DNA from: Metellina segmentata
Lineage: Eukaryota > Arthropoda > Arachnida > Araneae > Tetragnathidae
Length of the DNA: 64,000 bases
NCBI GenBank assembly: GCA_947359465.1
Contig: OX375877.1
Span: forward strand, 68,178,698-68,242,697
Direction of reading: 5' to 3'
The position numbers were made by a program, and so were the translations under genes. Shown here piece after piece: positions 1 through 9,804 of the stretch (positions are counted from its first letter, which is position 1; each line of letters begins with the position of its first letter). A model generated the notes under the pieces. That model ran no database searches and was not told where the DNA came from. It saw only the letters and a program-made list of their open reading frames with translations.

Positions 1-1760
1 ATTTTAAAACAAGAAATTTGCACGATTTTGCACAAATATAGAAATAAACTCTTATTTTACGATCTACCTCCTGTCTCAGCAAATATTCTCACTTGGAATT
101 CTTTTGATGTGAACTTAGAAGTAGGGGAATAAATTGCTTTGTGTGAAAGTTTATTGTGGTCCATACAAAAGTTAAATGTAATTAATATACGTATAAAAGA
201 TATTTTTTCTACATTAAATCACATCATTCATTCTAGAATGGATAGAGAAAAATGTTGTAAGATAATCTTTGTGATGTGATATCTAGTATATTTTCAAAGG
301 AAATCCAAATTTTGAATCCATAATTTGTCCTTTAAGAATATACATATGTCACTTAGGCTCAATCCATCGTTTGTCGAAAGTTGAGGGAAGTGATATATGG
401 AAATACTTGCCGTCAGGTTTAAGCCTAAATGTTGACAATCGTAGTGATGGGTAAGTACCATCTACTTTCCAATGAAATAGACTGCGCATATGGAAGGAAA
501 TTGCTGTCATAAGATCTCAGAATGGTAAATCACGTGAGCTTACGAACCAACTTCGATCCATTGGCTATCGAAACGTAATCTAGTGTTTTTCATCAGACTT
601 GATAACCATTTTAATCAATTAGTAACTTGTGCTGTATATGTATTCATACTATGTCCCACAACCACGGAACAGAACTTCAATCCGAGCGACCAGAGAAAAA
701 TAGCATGGAGCTAACCTCATCTCTATTTCATTGAAAGATCGATGGTAAGAACCCTGAACCTCGTGAGAAACTCCGTTGTGCTTGACCTTTAAGAAGGGTC
801 ACTTGCAGGTCCGGTGACTACTCCTTTGTGTCATCGGAATGCCGAATTTGTTCTGATTTTTTTTTACGCCAGCTGCTGTTCTTCCGCCACTCGCTTTAAA
901 ACGGCTTTGGAAGAACAGGTGGTGTTCATCCAGATGATCTCTGATTGGTATTTGACTTTTACCGTTGGGCTATTTTTAGACTACGGCAGAGGTCGTTGGA
1001 GACGACGTTTAGAGACGGAGAGATAGAGCCAGAAGCAGTGGGTAAGGTTGGTTCACCGCGTTGAAATGTGACATACATACTGTGACAGACATACATATGT
1101 ATTGTTGTAACGATGTTAATGTGATGATGTAAATAATATATTTCTTAATGTTATTGGAATAATAAGAACTGAAATATCTTAGCTGTTGGATGCAATCTTC
1201 TTGTGTGCGATTCGTACTGTTTTCGAGCTACCGTTTTGTGTGGACGACACCACAACTCCACGCCATTGAACCATTACCGCACGCTATGTTACCCCGACGA
1301 AGTACATGCACATTTGCATAGAGAAATGTCGCAGAGAGGATGCCATGAAGACAGCTGTGAGAGAAAAACTACAGAAGAGGAATACGTGCCTTCCAACCGG
1401 ATGTTGCTCACAGCCACGAACGCCTTTTCGTACGTGGTGACGGCCTCCAGAAGAAGCTGGAAAACAATACAACACGTTTTTACATTCCCATTTTTTACAT
1501 TTCACTTTCATAATCAACAATTAATTCTGCGTAATTGACTACTAATTTTTAAAGGAATATTTTAAACATTCCCACAATATCGGACAATTTTAAATGTCCT
1601 AGAGAGTTCGTTATTAACCACCTTTTGGCTGCACGCTTTAACAAATTCGAAACGCACATTGAATTGATGAGAGCAGAAACGAGTTAAAAAAGTTTTGAAA
1701 CTTGACGAACTATGTAAATATTCTCTCATTTGATATTCTTATGTATAGGTAGGTAAGTAT
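1..1760. other. Unassigned sequence at left edge
   Basis: I see no supported gene here. Short open frames occur at 814-1026 and 1203-1538, but they lack convincing splice signals and I recognise no domain. If the minus-strand secreted-protein gene continues leftwards, this is its downstream intron or exon territory. Confidence 0.3.
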
Positions 1761-2040
1761 TTTAATTAACGTCGCACTGGGGGATGGTGGGCACAAAGGG
1801 GTATTGGCGGTGGTCCGACATTAATTCCCATGGAAAGATCCGTAGACAACTCCACGTAATTTTGAACCATGATCAGATAACGAGATCAGACCCCACTCTC
1901 CAAACTTCCACACGACGGCAACGTGAGGACATTTGAGCCCACGATGTATTTAACGTGAACTATCCCCTTTGTACACTGTAGGATTCGAACTCCCAACCCT
2001 CCGATGCTAGTCCGTTTCCAAGCAGGGTACTGCGGCCCTT
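1761..2040 (-). repeat. tRNA-derived SINE, diverged subfamily
   Basis: On the minus strand the tRNA-like head is at about 1980-2040, with a B-box-like GGATTCGAACTCCCAACC (seen on the plus strand near 1981) and a proline/valine-like A-box region. The body follows, with the family words 'aattttgaacca' and 'cttccacac', and the 3' end has the conserved 'ttaacgtcg' near 1765. The head differs from the common copies at 8.0 or 57.1 kb and matches the subfamily at 18.54 kb and 54.7 kb. It is old and non-coding. Confidence 0.65.
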
Positions 2041-2370
2041 CTAAGACGTCTCTACATGAGCGATGCGATAAGACATATGGGGACCCACAAGCCCTTAAAA
2101 TAGAAATTTTTGGAATCAGGAAATTACATTCATATAAGGTGATATAAGACAACCTCCTTATGTTTTTTCCCTATGAAACTTTTTATCATAATTTCCTTCA
2201 ATGGATTTAAGCTTTCATGAAACTCATGACACTTTATCGATAAAAATGCAACAAAAAAAAATTCTTTTAATTGTGCTGTCTTCAAATTTTGTGATTTTTG
2301 TACAATTTTCAATTGTAATACAGAACTTATAAAGACAAAGGAGTAGTGTGTTGAACTAAAGCAAAATAAT

Positions 2371-2425
2371 GTCGTCAATAGCCCTTAGTGCTGCTCCAAT
2401 ACGACGTCATTTAAAATACCTACCT
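2371..2425 (+). repeat. SINE 3'-tail fragment
   Basis: This short piece matches the conserved 3' end of the local SINE family (the 'gtcgtcaatagccc' to 'tacgacgt' stretch, then a 'tacctacc' tail). The 5' part is absent. It lies just upstream of the mariner relic. Confidence 0.5.
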
Positions 2426-2461
2426 AAAGCAAACTCACATTGCAAAGGGTCGGTTAAACTA

Positions 2462-3231
2462 CGAGGGTCGTTCGGAAAGTAATACCCGTTTGAGAAAACG
2501 CACCACTGTGACAATGGCAGGTGCACCGGCCAAAGTCAAAAAATTTTAGGGGCTCATCAGCCAGCTGTTTACTGAATTACATCGCATTATAACGGTGATT
2601 GTTGTTTCTGAAAGCAAACAAACTGTCCAATAAAATCGAGCGTGCCCCCAAATGTGAAGTGAGATCTGTGATCCGATTTCTAAACGCAAAAAAATGTGCA
2701 ACCAAGCGACATTTATCGTGAAATCAAAGCAGTGTATGGTGATGTGATGATTGAACCATGTGTGCGTCGTTGGTGCCGAGAGTTTAATGAGGGAAGAGAG
2801 AACGTCCAAGCTGAGGAGCGATGTGGCCGCCCAAGTGTCATTACGGATGAGCTTGTCTGTCGAAAAATTCATCAAATAAGATCGGCGTGTGACTTTGGAT
2901 GAAATTCATGATAAATTTTCGCATATGCCTCGCACTTTTATTTATAAAATGGTAACAGATCATCTCAAATTCAGAAACATTTGTCCAAGGTGGAGGCTAC
3001 GCATGAGCAATGACGGCCACAATGACGTTACTGCTTATCTCGCAGAAGAGAATGACGATTGTATTCAAGAGCTCGTCACAAGATACGACAAATGTTCAAA
3101 TTTGCAAGGGGACTATGTACAATAGAAAAGTAATATAAGGCATAAAAATGTGAAATAAAAAGCGTGATTGAAAATTTTTAATTGGTCTGTATTTTATTTA
3201 GAAACGGATTTTAGTTTCCGAACGACCCTCA
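2462..3231 (+). mobile_element. Internally deleted mariner element
   Basis: Inverted ends GAGGGTCGTTCGGAAA (left, from 2463) and its complement (right, ending 3230) bound about 770 bp, well short of a typical 1.3-kb mariner. The relic keeps the N-terminal helix-turn-helix part of the transposase and its extreme C-terminus, but the catalytic DD34D core is gone. A one-base frameshift near 2880 separates two open frames. The 5' flank shows TA. The 3' flank does not, so the right target copy has decayed. It ends 19 bp from the splice donor of an exon of the secreted-protein gene. Confidence 0.85.
2696..3125 (+). pseudogene. Mariner transposase remnant (HTH + C-terminus)
   Basis: The first frame (2696-2902) reads MQPSDIYREIKAVYGD and continues with WCREFNEGRENVQ and GRPSVITDEL, the SETMAR-type mariner N-terminal paired-like HTH. 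After a frameshift the second frame (from 2889) gives VTLDEIHDKF and DHLKFRNICPRW. It then jumps within a few residues to ELVTRYDKCSNL-GDYV, which is the usual C-terminal end of these transposases. Roughly 200 residues with all catalytic aspartates are missing. It cannot make active transposase. Confidence 0.88.
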
Positions 3232-3250
3232 GACAATGGAAGAGACTCAC

Positions 3251-3534
3251 CTTGTGTCTTTTTGGCGTGGCAGGGAGGGTGATTTTGTTGGCCGACCAGA
3301 AGTTCGGGAACTCGAGGGCGTAGTTCCCCCTCTTCAGGAAGAGCAGGCTGGGCCCACTGTCCTCTGTCTTCAGACTCAACTGCAGCTTCACGTCTTTGTG
3401 GCCGTAGATTTTGTACCGCAGCATCCAGTTTGTGTCGCGCTGCGTGGGCGGCAGCCAGGGGCTCTGCAGAATCGCAGAGCCGCAGCTGGGGGGAACGCAG
3501 CCACTCACTTCCACCCAGCTCTCAGACCCCCCGT
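3251..3534 (-). CDS. Secreted/membrane protein gene, coding exon 3
   Basis: This is a 284-bp exon on the minus strand. The acceptor is ...TTTCCCTTGCAG at 3535 and the donor GTGAGT starts at 3250. GC content is clearly higher than the surroundings. Joined in phase to exon 2 it encodes SESWVEVSGCVPPSCG, then a stretch rich in W, Y and L ending FPNFWSANKITLPATPKRHK. Three cysteines and alternating hydrophobics suggest a beta-sandwich extracellular domain. I do not recognise the family; a MAM-like or receptor ectodomain is a guess. The exon ends in phase 0, so the gene continues left of the mariner or off the window. Confidence 0.7.
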
Positions 3535-3551
3535 CTGCAAGGGAAACACGG

Positions 3552-4436
3552 TTGCAGTGACAGCGTCTGCTTACTTAATTATTATTGAGAACCAGCTTAA
3601 TTATCACTAATTGCTTAAGCACCAGCTCAAGTGTACACATACATAAGAAAAAACTAATAGAATAATTTTTAAATTTTAGATTAAATTTTACAACTCGGGC
3701 TGGACATAACATTCGCAAAAAATTAGTACTATATGTGTGCCAAATTTCGTCATTGTAAGTGTCATAGATTCATCAAGACACTGCTCACACAGATAGAGAC
3801 ACAAACACACGAACACTTCCTTTTATGTTAGTAGTAAAAAACAGCCAAATGTATTATATAAGGCTTTTTTATAAATATAAGTTAAATGATTACTTAGTAT
3901 TCGAATTCTTAGGATGATAACTTTGGAATTCAAGTACTTTGGTTTCCTAATACAATGATATTCAAAGACTTCGGTATCCGATTACTTTGAATGAATACTT
4001 TTGTATTTAACTATTACAATGGACAGACAAAATTAAAATCGAACACAAAACTGGAATGTTTGAGTGTCCATTTCTAGGATTTTCAACTGGTGTGCCGCAA
4101 GAACAGTATTGGTGTGCCTTACAGATGGTGAAACCGCTTAAATTGTTAAGATTTCTTTCATTTCAAAGGTTAGTTGGTTTCAATGGTTAATGGTTTAGCA
4201 ATCGACTTTTTATTATTGTGTTTCCAATTAATTTCACGTATGACTCCTTGCATAAATAATTTTTATTGATATTTTTTTCAAAGAACAATTAAAGAATTGT
4301 TTCACAAATTATTCTGAAACACCACTTTATAGCAAACGGGCTGGTAATTAATCTTTGTAAGGTGAATTTAAATATATTAAGTTTGAGTGAAACGAGACGA
4401 AAAGCAAAATGATTAATTTGTGAAAAAATGAATTAC
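3552..4436. other. Intron of the secreted-protein gene
   Basis: This is AT-rich intron between exons 2 and 3. A piece near 3690-3830 ('tgtgccaaatttcgtc' and 'agacacaaacacacgaacac') looks like the 3' end of a dispersed repeat of the kind seen in many arthropod genomes, but I cannot name it. Nothing else is supported. Confidence 0.4.
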
Positions 4437-4523
4437 CTGTCTTTGAAATCCACCGCAAGGGGGCGTTCTCTTCGTGACTCCAGACGCACCCTGCCTCGTT
4501 GCCATTGGTGCACTGACCGCGCA
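4437..4523 (-). CDS. Secreted/membrane protein gene, coding exon 2
   Basis: This is an 87-bp exon (29 codons, phase 1 at both ends). The acceptor is TTTGTTTCGCAG at 4524 and the donor is GTAATT from 4436. It encodes RGQCTNGNEAGCVWSHEENA then PLRWISKT, so the mature N-terminus carries two closely spaced cysteines and a tryptophan. The phase joins exon 1 (...ISTV) and exon 3 (DGGSES...) without a stop. Symmetrical phase-1 exons are typical of extracellular modules. The family is not recognised. Confidence 0.7.
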
Positions 4524-5326
4524 CTGCGAAACAAACATTCTTAATGGGTAATTTACAAATTATCTAAGAAATGGAGAATGAACTAAAGTTTATTAAAAAT
4601 GTATCTCCCTCACGTAGATTCCATTTTATCTGAAGCTCTAAACACCTACACTAGGCGATTCAGAATGATTGCAGAATTTAAACTGTCTGTCGTAAAAATA
4701 CACTTCCAGAAAGAGAAAATGATCAAATCTTGATGGATCTATCCTTCATTTAATAGGTGTTTATATGTATGCGTATACAAAATTTGACTTCCTTTTGAAA
4801 TAAACTTTCAAATAAGGAATACATTCGTACAATTATGCAAATAAAAGTGTTTCATGTTCTAGAAAGTATTTACGAATCGCTTACATTATACGTCTTTATA
4901 AACAAAAAATCGTTATTGAAAAAATATGATTCTGTAGGGGACAATGTGTGAATTTATATTCCAATTATTTCTCAATTTCTCACTTTTTTAAGATGTTTTA
5001 TATGACACCTTGGGAATACAAAAATTAACAAGGAATCACATATGTATAAAAATACAAAGCCTAGCTTTTTAAAGAAGCAACATTTTGACACAGCACTTAG
5101 AATTGATCACACTATAAACATACTACATTTTTGGCAAAACATGTCTTCCATTTATGAACTACTAAGCCCCTGCTTCCCCTTTGTACTAAATCCCAATAAA
5201 TGCCAATTGCAAGATTGTACTTTGTTTGTCTGGACCTCTGTAACTGATACTGGGAGGTAGGAGAACGGATGAGTACAAAAAATTTTCCAATTTCTTTCTC
5301 TTGTCTAACCTTTTTTAACAATTTTT

Positions 5327-5872
5327 TGTACTGTCTGCAATTTTATGTATTGTCATGTATTGTGAATTATATTTGTTACAAAGCTTTGTATTGTGTATTT
5401 TGTTTTACCCCTGCCATTGGAAATTTATAAAAGAATAGTAATCACGCTACTAGACTCTTTTGCGAAAACCACCCTTCTAAAGTGTTGTTCATTCTTCTAC
5501 TTTGCTTGTCATTCCAGTGATATTCGCGACGCAGTTTGATAAGCCATTCGAAATTTCAGTGCTAAACACTCTCCACTGTCCTCCCCAATATCTGAGAGTC
5601 AATCGAACTGCACAAAAACATCAAGAGGACAGAGTTGCGTATGCAAGTTCATTAAGTTATTAGTTGCAACTAAGCCTATCCGTATGCCACGCCCAATTAA
5701 AAACCAGGCATTTTTTCGGTTTGGCTTTTGACAAGGAATCCTATATTTTTATAGTTCGTTTGATTTTGACCACACGGTGTTCCTGCTCCTTCCAAGAAGA
5801 TAAGACATCAGATGTCCCACCCCACATCCCTGAAAGGAATAAACTTCTGTACTAAAACTAAGCCTCGCATTT
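5327..5872 (+). mobile_element. Possible LTR of a decayed retrotransposon
   Basis: This AT-rich stretch starts TGTACTGTCTGC and contains a TATA-like 'tttataaaagaatag' near 5425. It has an AATAAA near 5840 and is followed at 5881 by 'tggcgtctggtg', which resembles a primer-binding site of a BEL or Gypsy-type element. No gag/pol frame follows; instead there is non-coding sequence and a fold-back. It may be a solo LTR plus leader. The assignment rests on this architecture only. Confidence 0.3.
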
Positions 5873-6308
5873 CTTAAGATTGTGGCGTCTGGTGTACTGG
5901 TGACTGGGACGCATCGGAAAACTCACTTCAAAACGTACTTTATTAGTATAGTGATACAAGAATTCTAGGCCGCAACGGATCAAGCCTATCTGTCGCAAAC
6001 GGCGAAGTCTGCTATGCGTAGGACGGACGTCCTAATTCTGACCGTTATGGTCGTCTGGTAGCACAATCTGTGTCTACCAAAATTATAAGCCTCAAAGAAT
6101 CTGGCCGATCTGCCAATATTGGCTATTTGACCTGAATGGTCGTCTGGTAGCTGGCCGCAAGGGATTTGCACCTTATCTGCCGTTAAAGGTGAAGTCTGCC
6201 TCGGTTTGAGGCTTTCGGGTTTTCCGCGTCCGAACAGGGCGTTCGGATCAGGTCCGCATTCTCAAAGTTCTTAGAGCCGAATCTCTCCATCGATGGTCGT
6301 GTAAATCC

Positions 6309-6678
6309 ACTAGTGTGTCTTTCCTGAAATGGCTCCCAATGGGATCAGTGTCAACGCACGTTCGTGGACGATTCTAGTTTGGACCGTGGTAGGTCGGTAG
6401 ATATTAAACTTGACTGGTCTGTGGTAGTTCTTATAGTAGTTATCTAGTCAAGTAGGTATTCTTTTTCGTGTCTTCAATGATTTTGAAGTAGATTTCTTGT
6501 TCGAAATGTAGTCTATTAGATTCTATTTTGGTCCGCAGGTAGGTAACTTGTTATGGAAATCGAATTACATTTCGAACAAGAAATCTACTTCAAAATATTT
6601 GAAGACACGAAATAGAACCGTCCACGAACGTGCGTTGAAACTGATCCCATTCGGAGCCATTTCAGGAAAGACACGCTA
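6309..6678. repeat. Long fold-back (interrupted inverted repeat)
   Basis: Two pairs of arms face each other. The outer pair is 6309-6370 with 6619-6678 and the inner pair is 6467-6510 with 6566-6609. The central spacer is about 55 bp. The left side carries about 95 bp that has no partner on the right. Arm identity is above 90 percent by eye. A transcript across it would form a hairpin of roughly 100 paired bases. It sits in the largest intron of the secreted-protein gene, downstream of the possible LTR. Confidence 0.8.
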
Positions 6679-7001
6679 GCGTGAAAATCTTTGGCTCGGC
6701 TTCGTGTGAGGCAAATCTGTGCTCACCCCCACGTTCGATGATACGTTAAAATTCTCTCCGTTGGAGGTGATCAGCAAGGGCGGTCGAGCCTAGCAGGGGG
6801 GGGGGGGGCTCCGCGAAGAGAATCTGGGTGGCCGAATGTTACAAGATAAATGTCTCCTTGCAAAGTAAACAATTTACCCAACCTCAATACATGCTTTTAA
6901 TACTTTTCCTATGAGGAAATATGATAAACAATTGTGATGCTAAGCGCAGGAGCATTCATTCAGTCTTCTTGGGTAGAGTTACAAAGGGAGAGGATTCTTA
7001 C

Positions 7002-7073
7002 CTGTCGAAATATTGAGCGTGATTATTACAACCGTCAGACTCCAGAGGACCTTTCCATTCATTCTACGAAAAG
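7002..7073 (-). CDS. Secreted/membrane protein gene, exon with start and signal peptide
   Basis: The acceptor TTATTCTTTCCCTAG ends at 7074 and the exon runs to a donor GTAAG at 7001. The ATG at 7062-7060 opens MNGKVLWSLTVVIITLNIST, a basic N-region followed by a strong hydrophobic core, i.e. a signal peptide with likely cleavage near the T/V-R-G junction. The three coding exons together give 144 codons in frame. I chose this ATG because the second ATG four bases downstream is out of frame. Product unknown; secreted or type I membrane by inference. Confidence 0.65.
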
Positions 7074-7998
7074 CTAGGGAAAGAATAACAAAAATATATA
7101 TTACTCTATGCAATTTTAACTAATGCAAAAATATACGGAGAGTGGTAACAAAATATCAATTTCGATCTTAACTCAACAATCATCAACCTTTTGCTAGTTT
7201 TATGTTGAGTTTCTTTTGTTTCAAACATGTCTCTAACATTACATCGTAAACACTGCAACCTTTCACGCGCATCAGAACTACAGTACTTAGGGTTTCTTGG
7301 AGGACGCATGCCATAACCATAGATTATTGGCCGTTTAAAACGATTCCCAGGACCACCACTTGGAGGTGGTAGGTTTACAATAGTTCAGCTTCTCCAACTG
7401 TAAATACAAGTCTACGCCTCCAAATTTATATTGCATTATCTATAGTCAGCACCACTGCGGCTGTTACTGGAAGGCCAGAGCTCGAATGGACAGCTAATTT
7501 TGCTGTTTCTTTTTTTTTCCTTGCCTTACCTTTTTTTTTATCAGTTTCATGTATTGCGTGTGCGTACTTTGTTACTAATCTTTGCAATGCGTATTTTGCT
7601 TTTCTTTCTGTTGGGAAATAAATTGAAATTCAAAAACCTCGATTGCGATGCGGGTGTGGTGAGTGCTTGTATCAAGGATGGTATCAACCAGAGAACACGG
7701 TGTGACTTTGACAGGTCTTTGAATCAGTGAATTCGTCTTCCGGGTTAAGATTCTGAAAGCTGTAGGTGGCGCAGTTTCCATTCTTGGGACTATTCTAGGT
7801 GTATTTTCTTCCATGCCATTAAAACCTTTTCCTGCATCCATCTGGGAACATCGGTACATCTCTAAATAAGTGAGTTTGTCCATTTAGGTAACATTCTGCA
7901 AGCTGTAGGAGGCTTAGGTTTTATTCCTGTTTTACTACTACTGGTATATTTCTCTCCTATGCCAGAATGCTACTTTGTGGTTAATTTAAGGTTGATCC
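7074..7998. other. Intron, no gene seen
   Basis: This is an AT-rich intron between the putative 5'UTR exon and the start-codon exon. The open frames at 7106-7309 and 7500-7883 have no recognisable motif. The 7500-7980 part has the texture of an old retroelement 3' end, which I cannot prove. Confidence 0.3.
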
Positions 7999-8011
7999 CA
8001 TTGTGATACAC

Positions 8012-8343
8012 GCCGACCAACCGGTATAGTGGTTAAGGTGTTAGCCTCTAGATCGGAAGGTTCCTGGTTCGAATCCGGGTGCGGGCATGGATGTTTGTAA
8101 GCGTATGGTGTAGAGGCGGCTGGTGGATCTTAAATCTGTCGTGGCCGAAAATCCTCACGTTGGGTTGGTGTGGAAGTTTGGAGAATGGGGTGCCCGATCA
8201 GGTGTTGCTTCGTCATCTGACCGTGGTTCAAAATTACGAGGTGTTGTCCTCGGATCTTTCCCTTAAGCGATTGATCCCGGACCGTCGTCAATAGCCCGTT
8301 GTGTTGCTCTAGTACGACGTTAACTAAAATTACCTTACCTTAC
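8012..8343 (+). repeat. Full-length tRNA-derived SINE with target duplication
   Basis: The head carries a Pol III A box (TAGTGGTTAAGGTG near 8028) and B box (GGTTCGAATCC near 8069). A body of about 230 bp follows, with the conserved tail 'acgacgttaac' then 'ttaccttaccttac'. Flanking direct repeats of CCATTGTGATACA (7998-8010 and 8344-8356) mark retrotransposition by target-primed integration. This copy is a good reference for the family. Open frames inside it are not genes. Confidence 0.9.
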
Positions 8344-8458
8344 CCATTGTGATACAAGGTAATAAACATTTTTTTTAATTTTCAACCGATAGAAGCATAT
8401 GTTTAGATTCAATTTTGTTTAGCTCCATGAATTTGTAAAAGGTATGGAAATGGTGAAT

Positions 8459-8722
<264 letters not shown>

Positions 8723-9397
8723 AAGACAAATTTTTATTTAATTAGTATTTATTTTTACATACTGTTAATAAAGGCATAATTTTAATAAAGAATTATCTTT
8801 ATATTAAGTATGATATTTATCTCTATACAACATAGCGAATGTTTAGAGGCATAATAACGTAAGTAAATAAATAAGGAAGAAGGACCCCGAAAAGAATAAG
8901 ATCTGAGTCATTGTTTGGAATAGCTTCCCGCATGTGTACCTGCGGCATATGGTTTATCATACATATTCGGATTTGCATACCATCTCTTGCTTTATTTACG
9001 TACTTGTTTCGTTTGTTGTTTACTTTAAGATTCCTAAGGACGACAAAAGAATTGCTTGTGTTAGCTTTGAAAAAATTTCGTAAAAAGACATAATACTTCC
9101 AACGCGAATACATCCGGAATGCGACGTTCAATCAAAACTCAATTAGATTTCGACTAGGAATTTCGTAATATGGTTACTACCTGTAACATTATTATCACCC
9201 TGCATATACATCAAAACAAGAGAAAGTGTAGTAAGCCAACAAAATTTTACAGAAGAAACTCGTATTTATCTAAACATGCTAATTATTTTACCTATCAATA
9301 GTTGTTATAAGATGTTAATATCAATAATGAAATGTGGTGCTGTCAGGGAAAGGTTAACCACTGAGTTCAAGCACAAAAGAGAATGAGCGCTACTTAC
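8723..9397. other. Intron, nothing recognised
   Basis: This stretch is AT-rich, and its open frames on either strand lack motifs or splice context. Confidence 0.3.
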
Positions 9398-9600
9398 CTT
9401 AGTCATCGCTGCCACGGGGAATGAGAGGACCGTTGCCACCGAGCAGGTGGTTCCTCGTCGAAGCATGCGGGTCTCCCCCCTCCCACACCTACTGGGTGTT
9501 CCAGGGATCAAAGGAGGAGCGAACTCATTAGGTTTGTTGTCGCGCGTTACCACGGTAACTGGCTGTTGCGTGATCTTGACACCTCATCGGTACCTAATCT
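9398..9600 (-). other. Probable 5'UTR exon of the secreted-protein gene
   Basis: On the minus strand a GC-rich segment ends ...GCGATGACTAAG followed by the strong donor GTAAGTAGC at 9397. The next acceptor in the same orientation is at 7074, directly before the start-codon exon. The right (5') boundary is not defined. The only ATG near the donor would open a seven-codon upstream ORF. Base composition here (CpG-containing, GC-rich) suits a first exon or promoter. Confidence 0.4.
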
Positions 9601-9804
9601 GTTGTGATCTCTGCATCGCAATGCATCGGAAAGAACCACGTCACGCAGAGATTCCTGTCGAGGTATTTACAGGGCAGGACACCTTTTGTTTGTTGTTGTC
9701 TGGGCTTCCGAGTTTTGTTTTTCAGCGTTTGTTTGCGATTCCCTGTTTCCCCCGACACTGCCTTCTTTTTTTTCCCTACGGGAATCACAAGTAGAGAATC
9801 GTGA

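Noticed and set aside
1203..1538. 111-codon ORF with CYPDEVH and cysteines
   Set aside because: It looked briefly like a WSC-type extracellular exon, but the cysteine spacing changes frame and there are no flanking splice signals.
8012..8085. tRNA gene
   Set aside because: A and B boxes are present, but the sequence continues into the SINE body and does not fold into a complete cloverleaf with a proper acceptor stem by eye. The same holds for the other heads.
9447..9804. Plus-strand 115-codon and overlapping frames
   Set aside because: They are antisense to the probable 5'UTR exon region; no motif, and the frames end in homopolymer-rich sequence.
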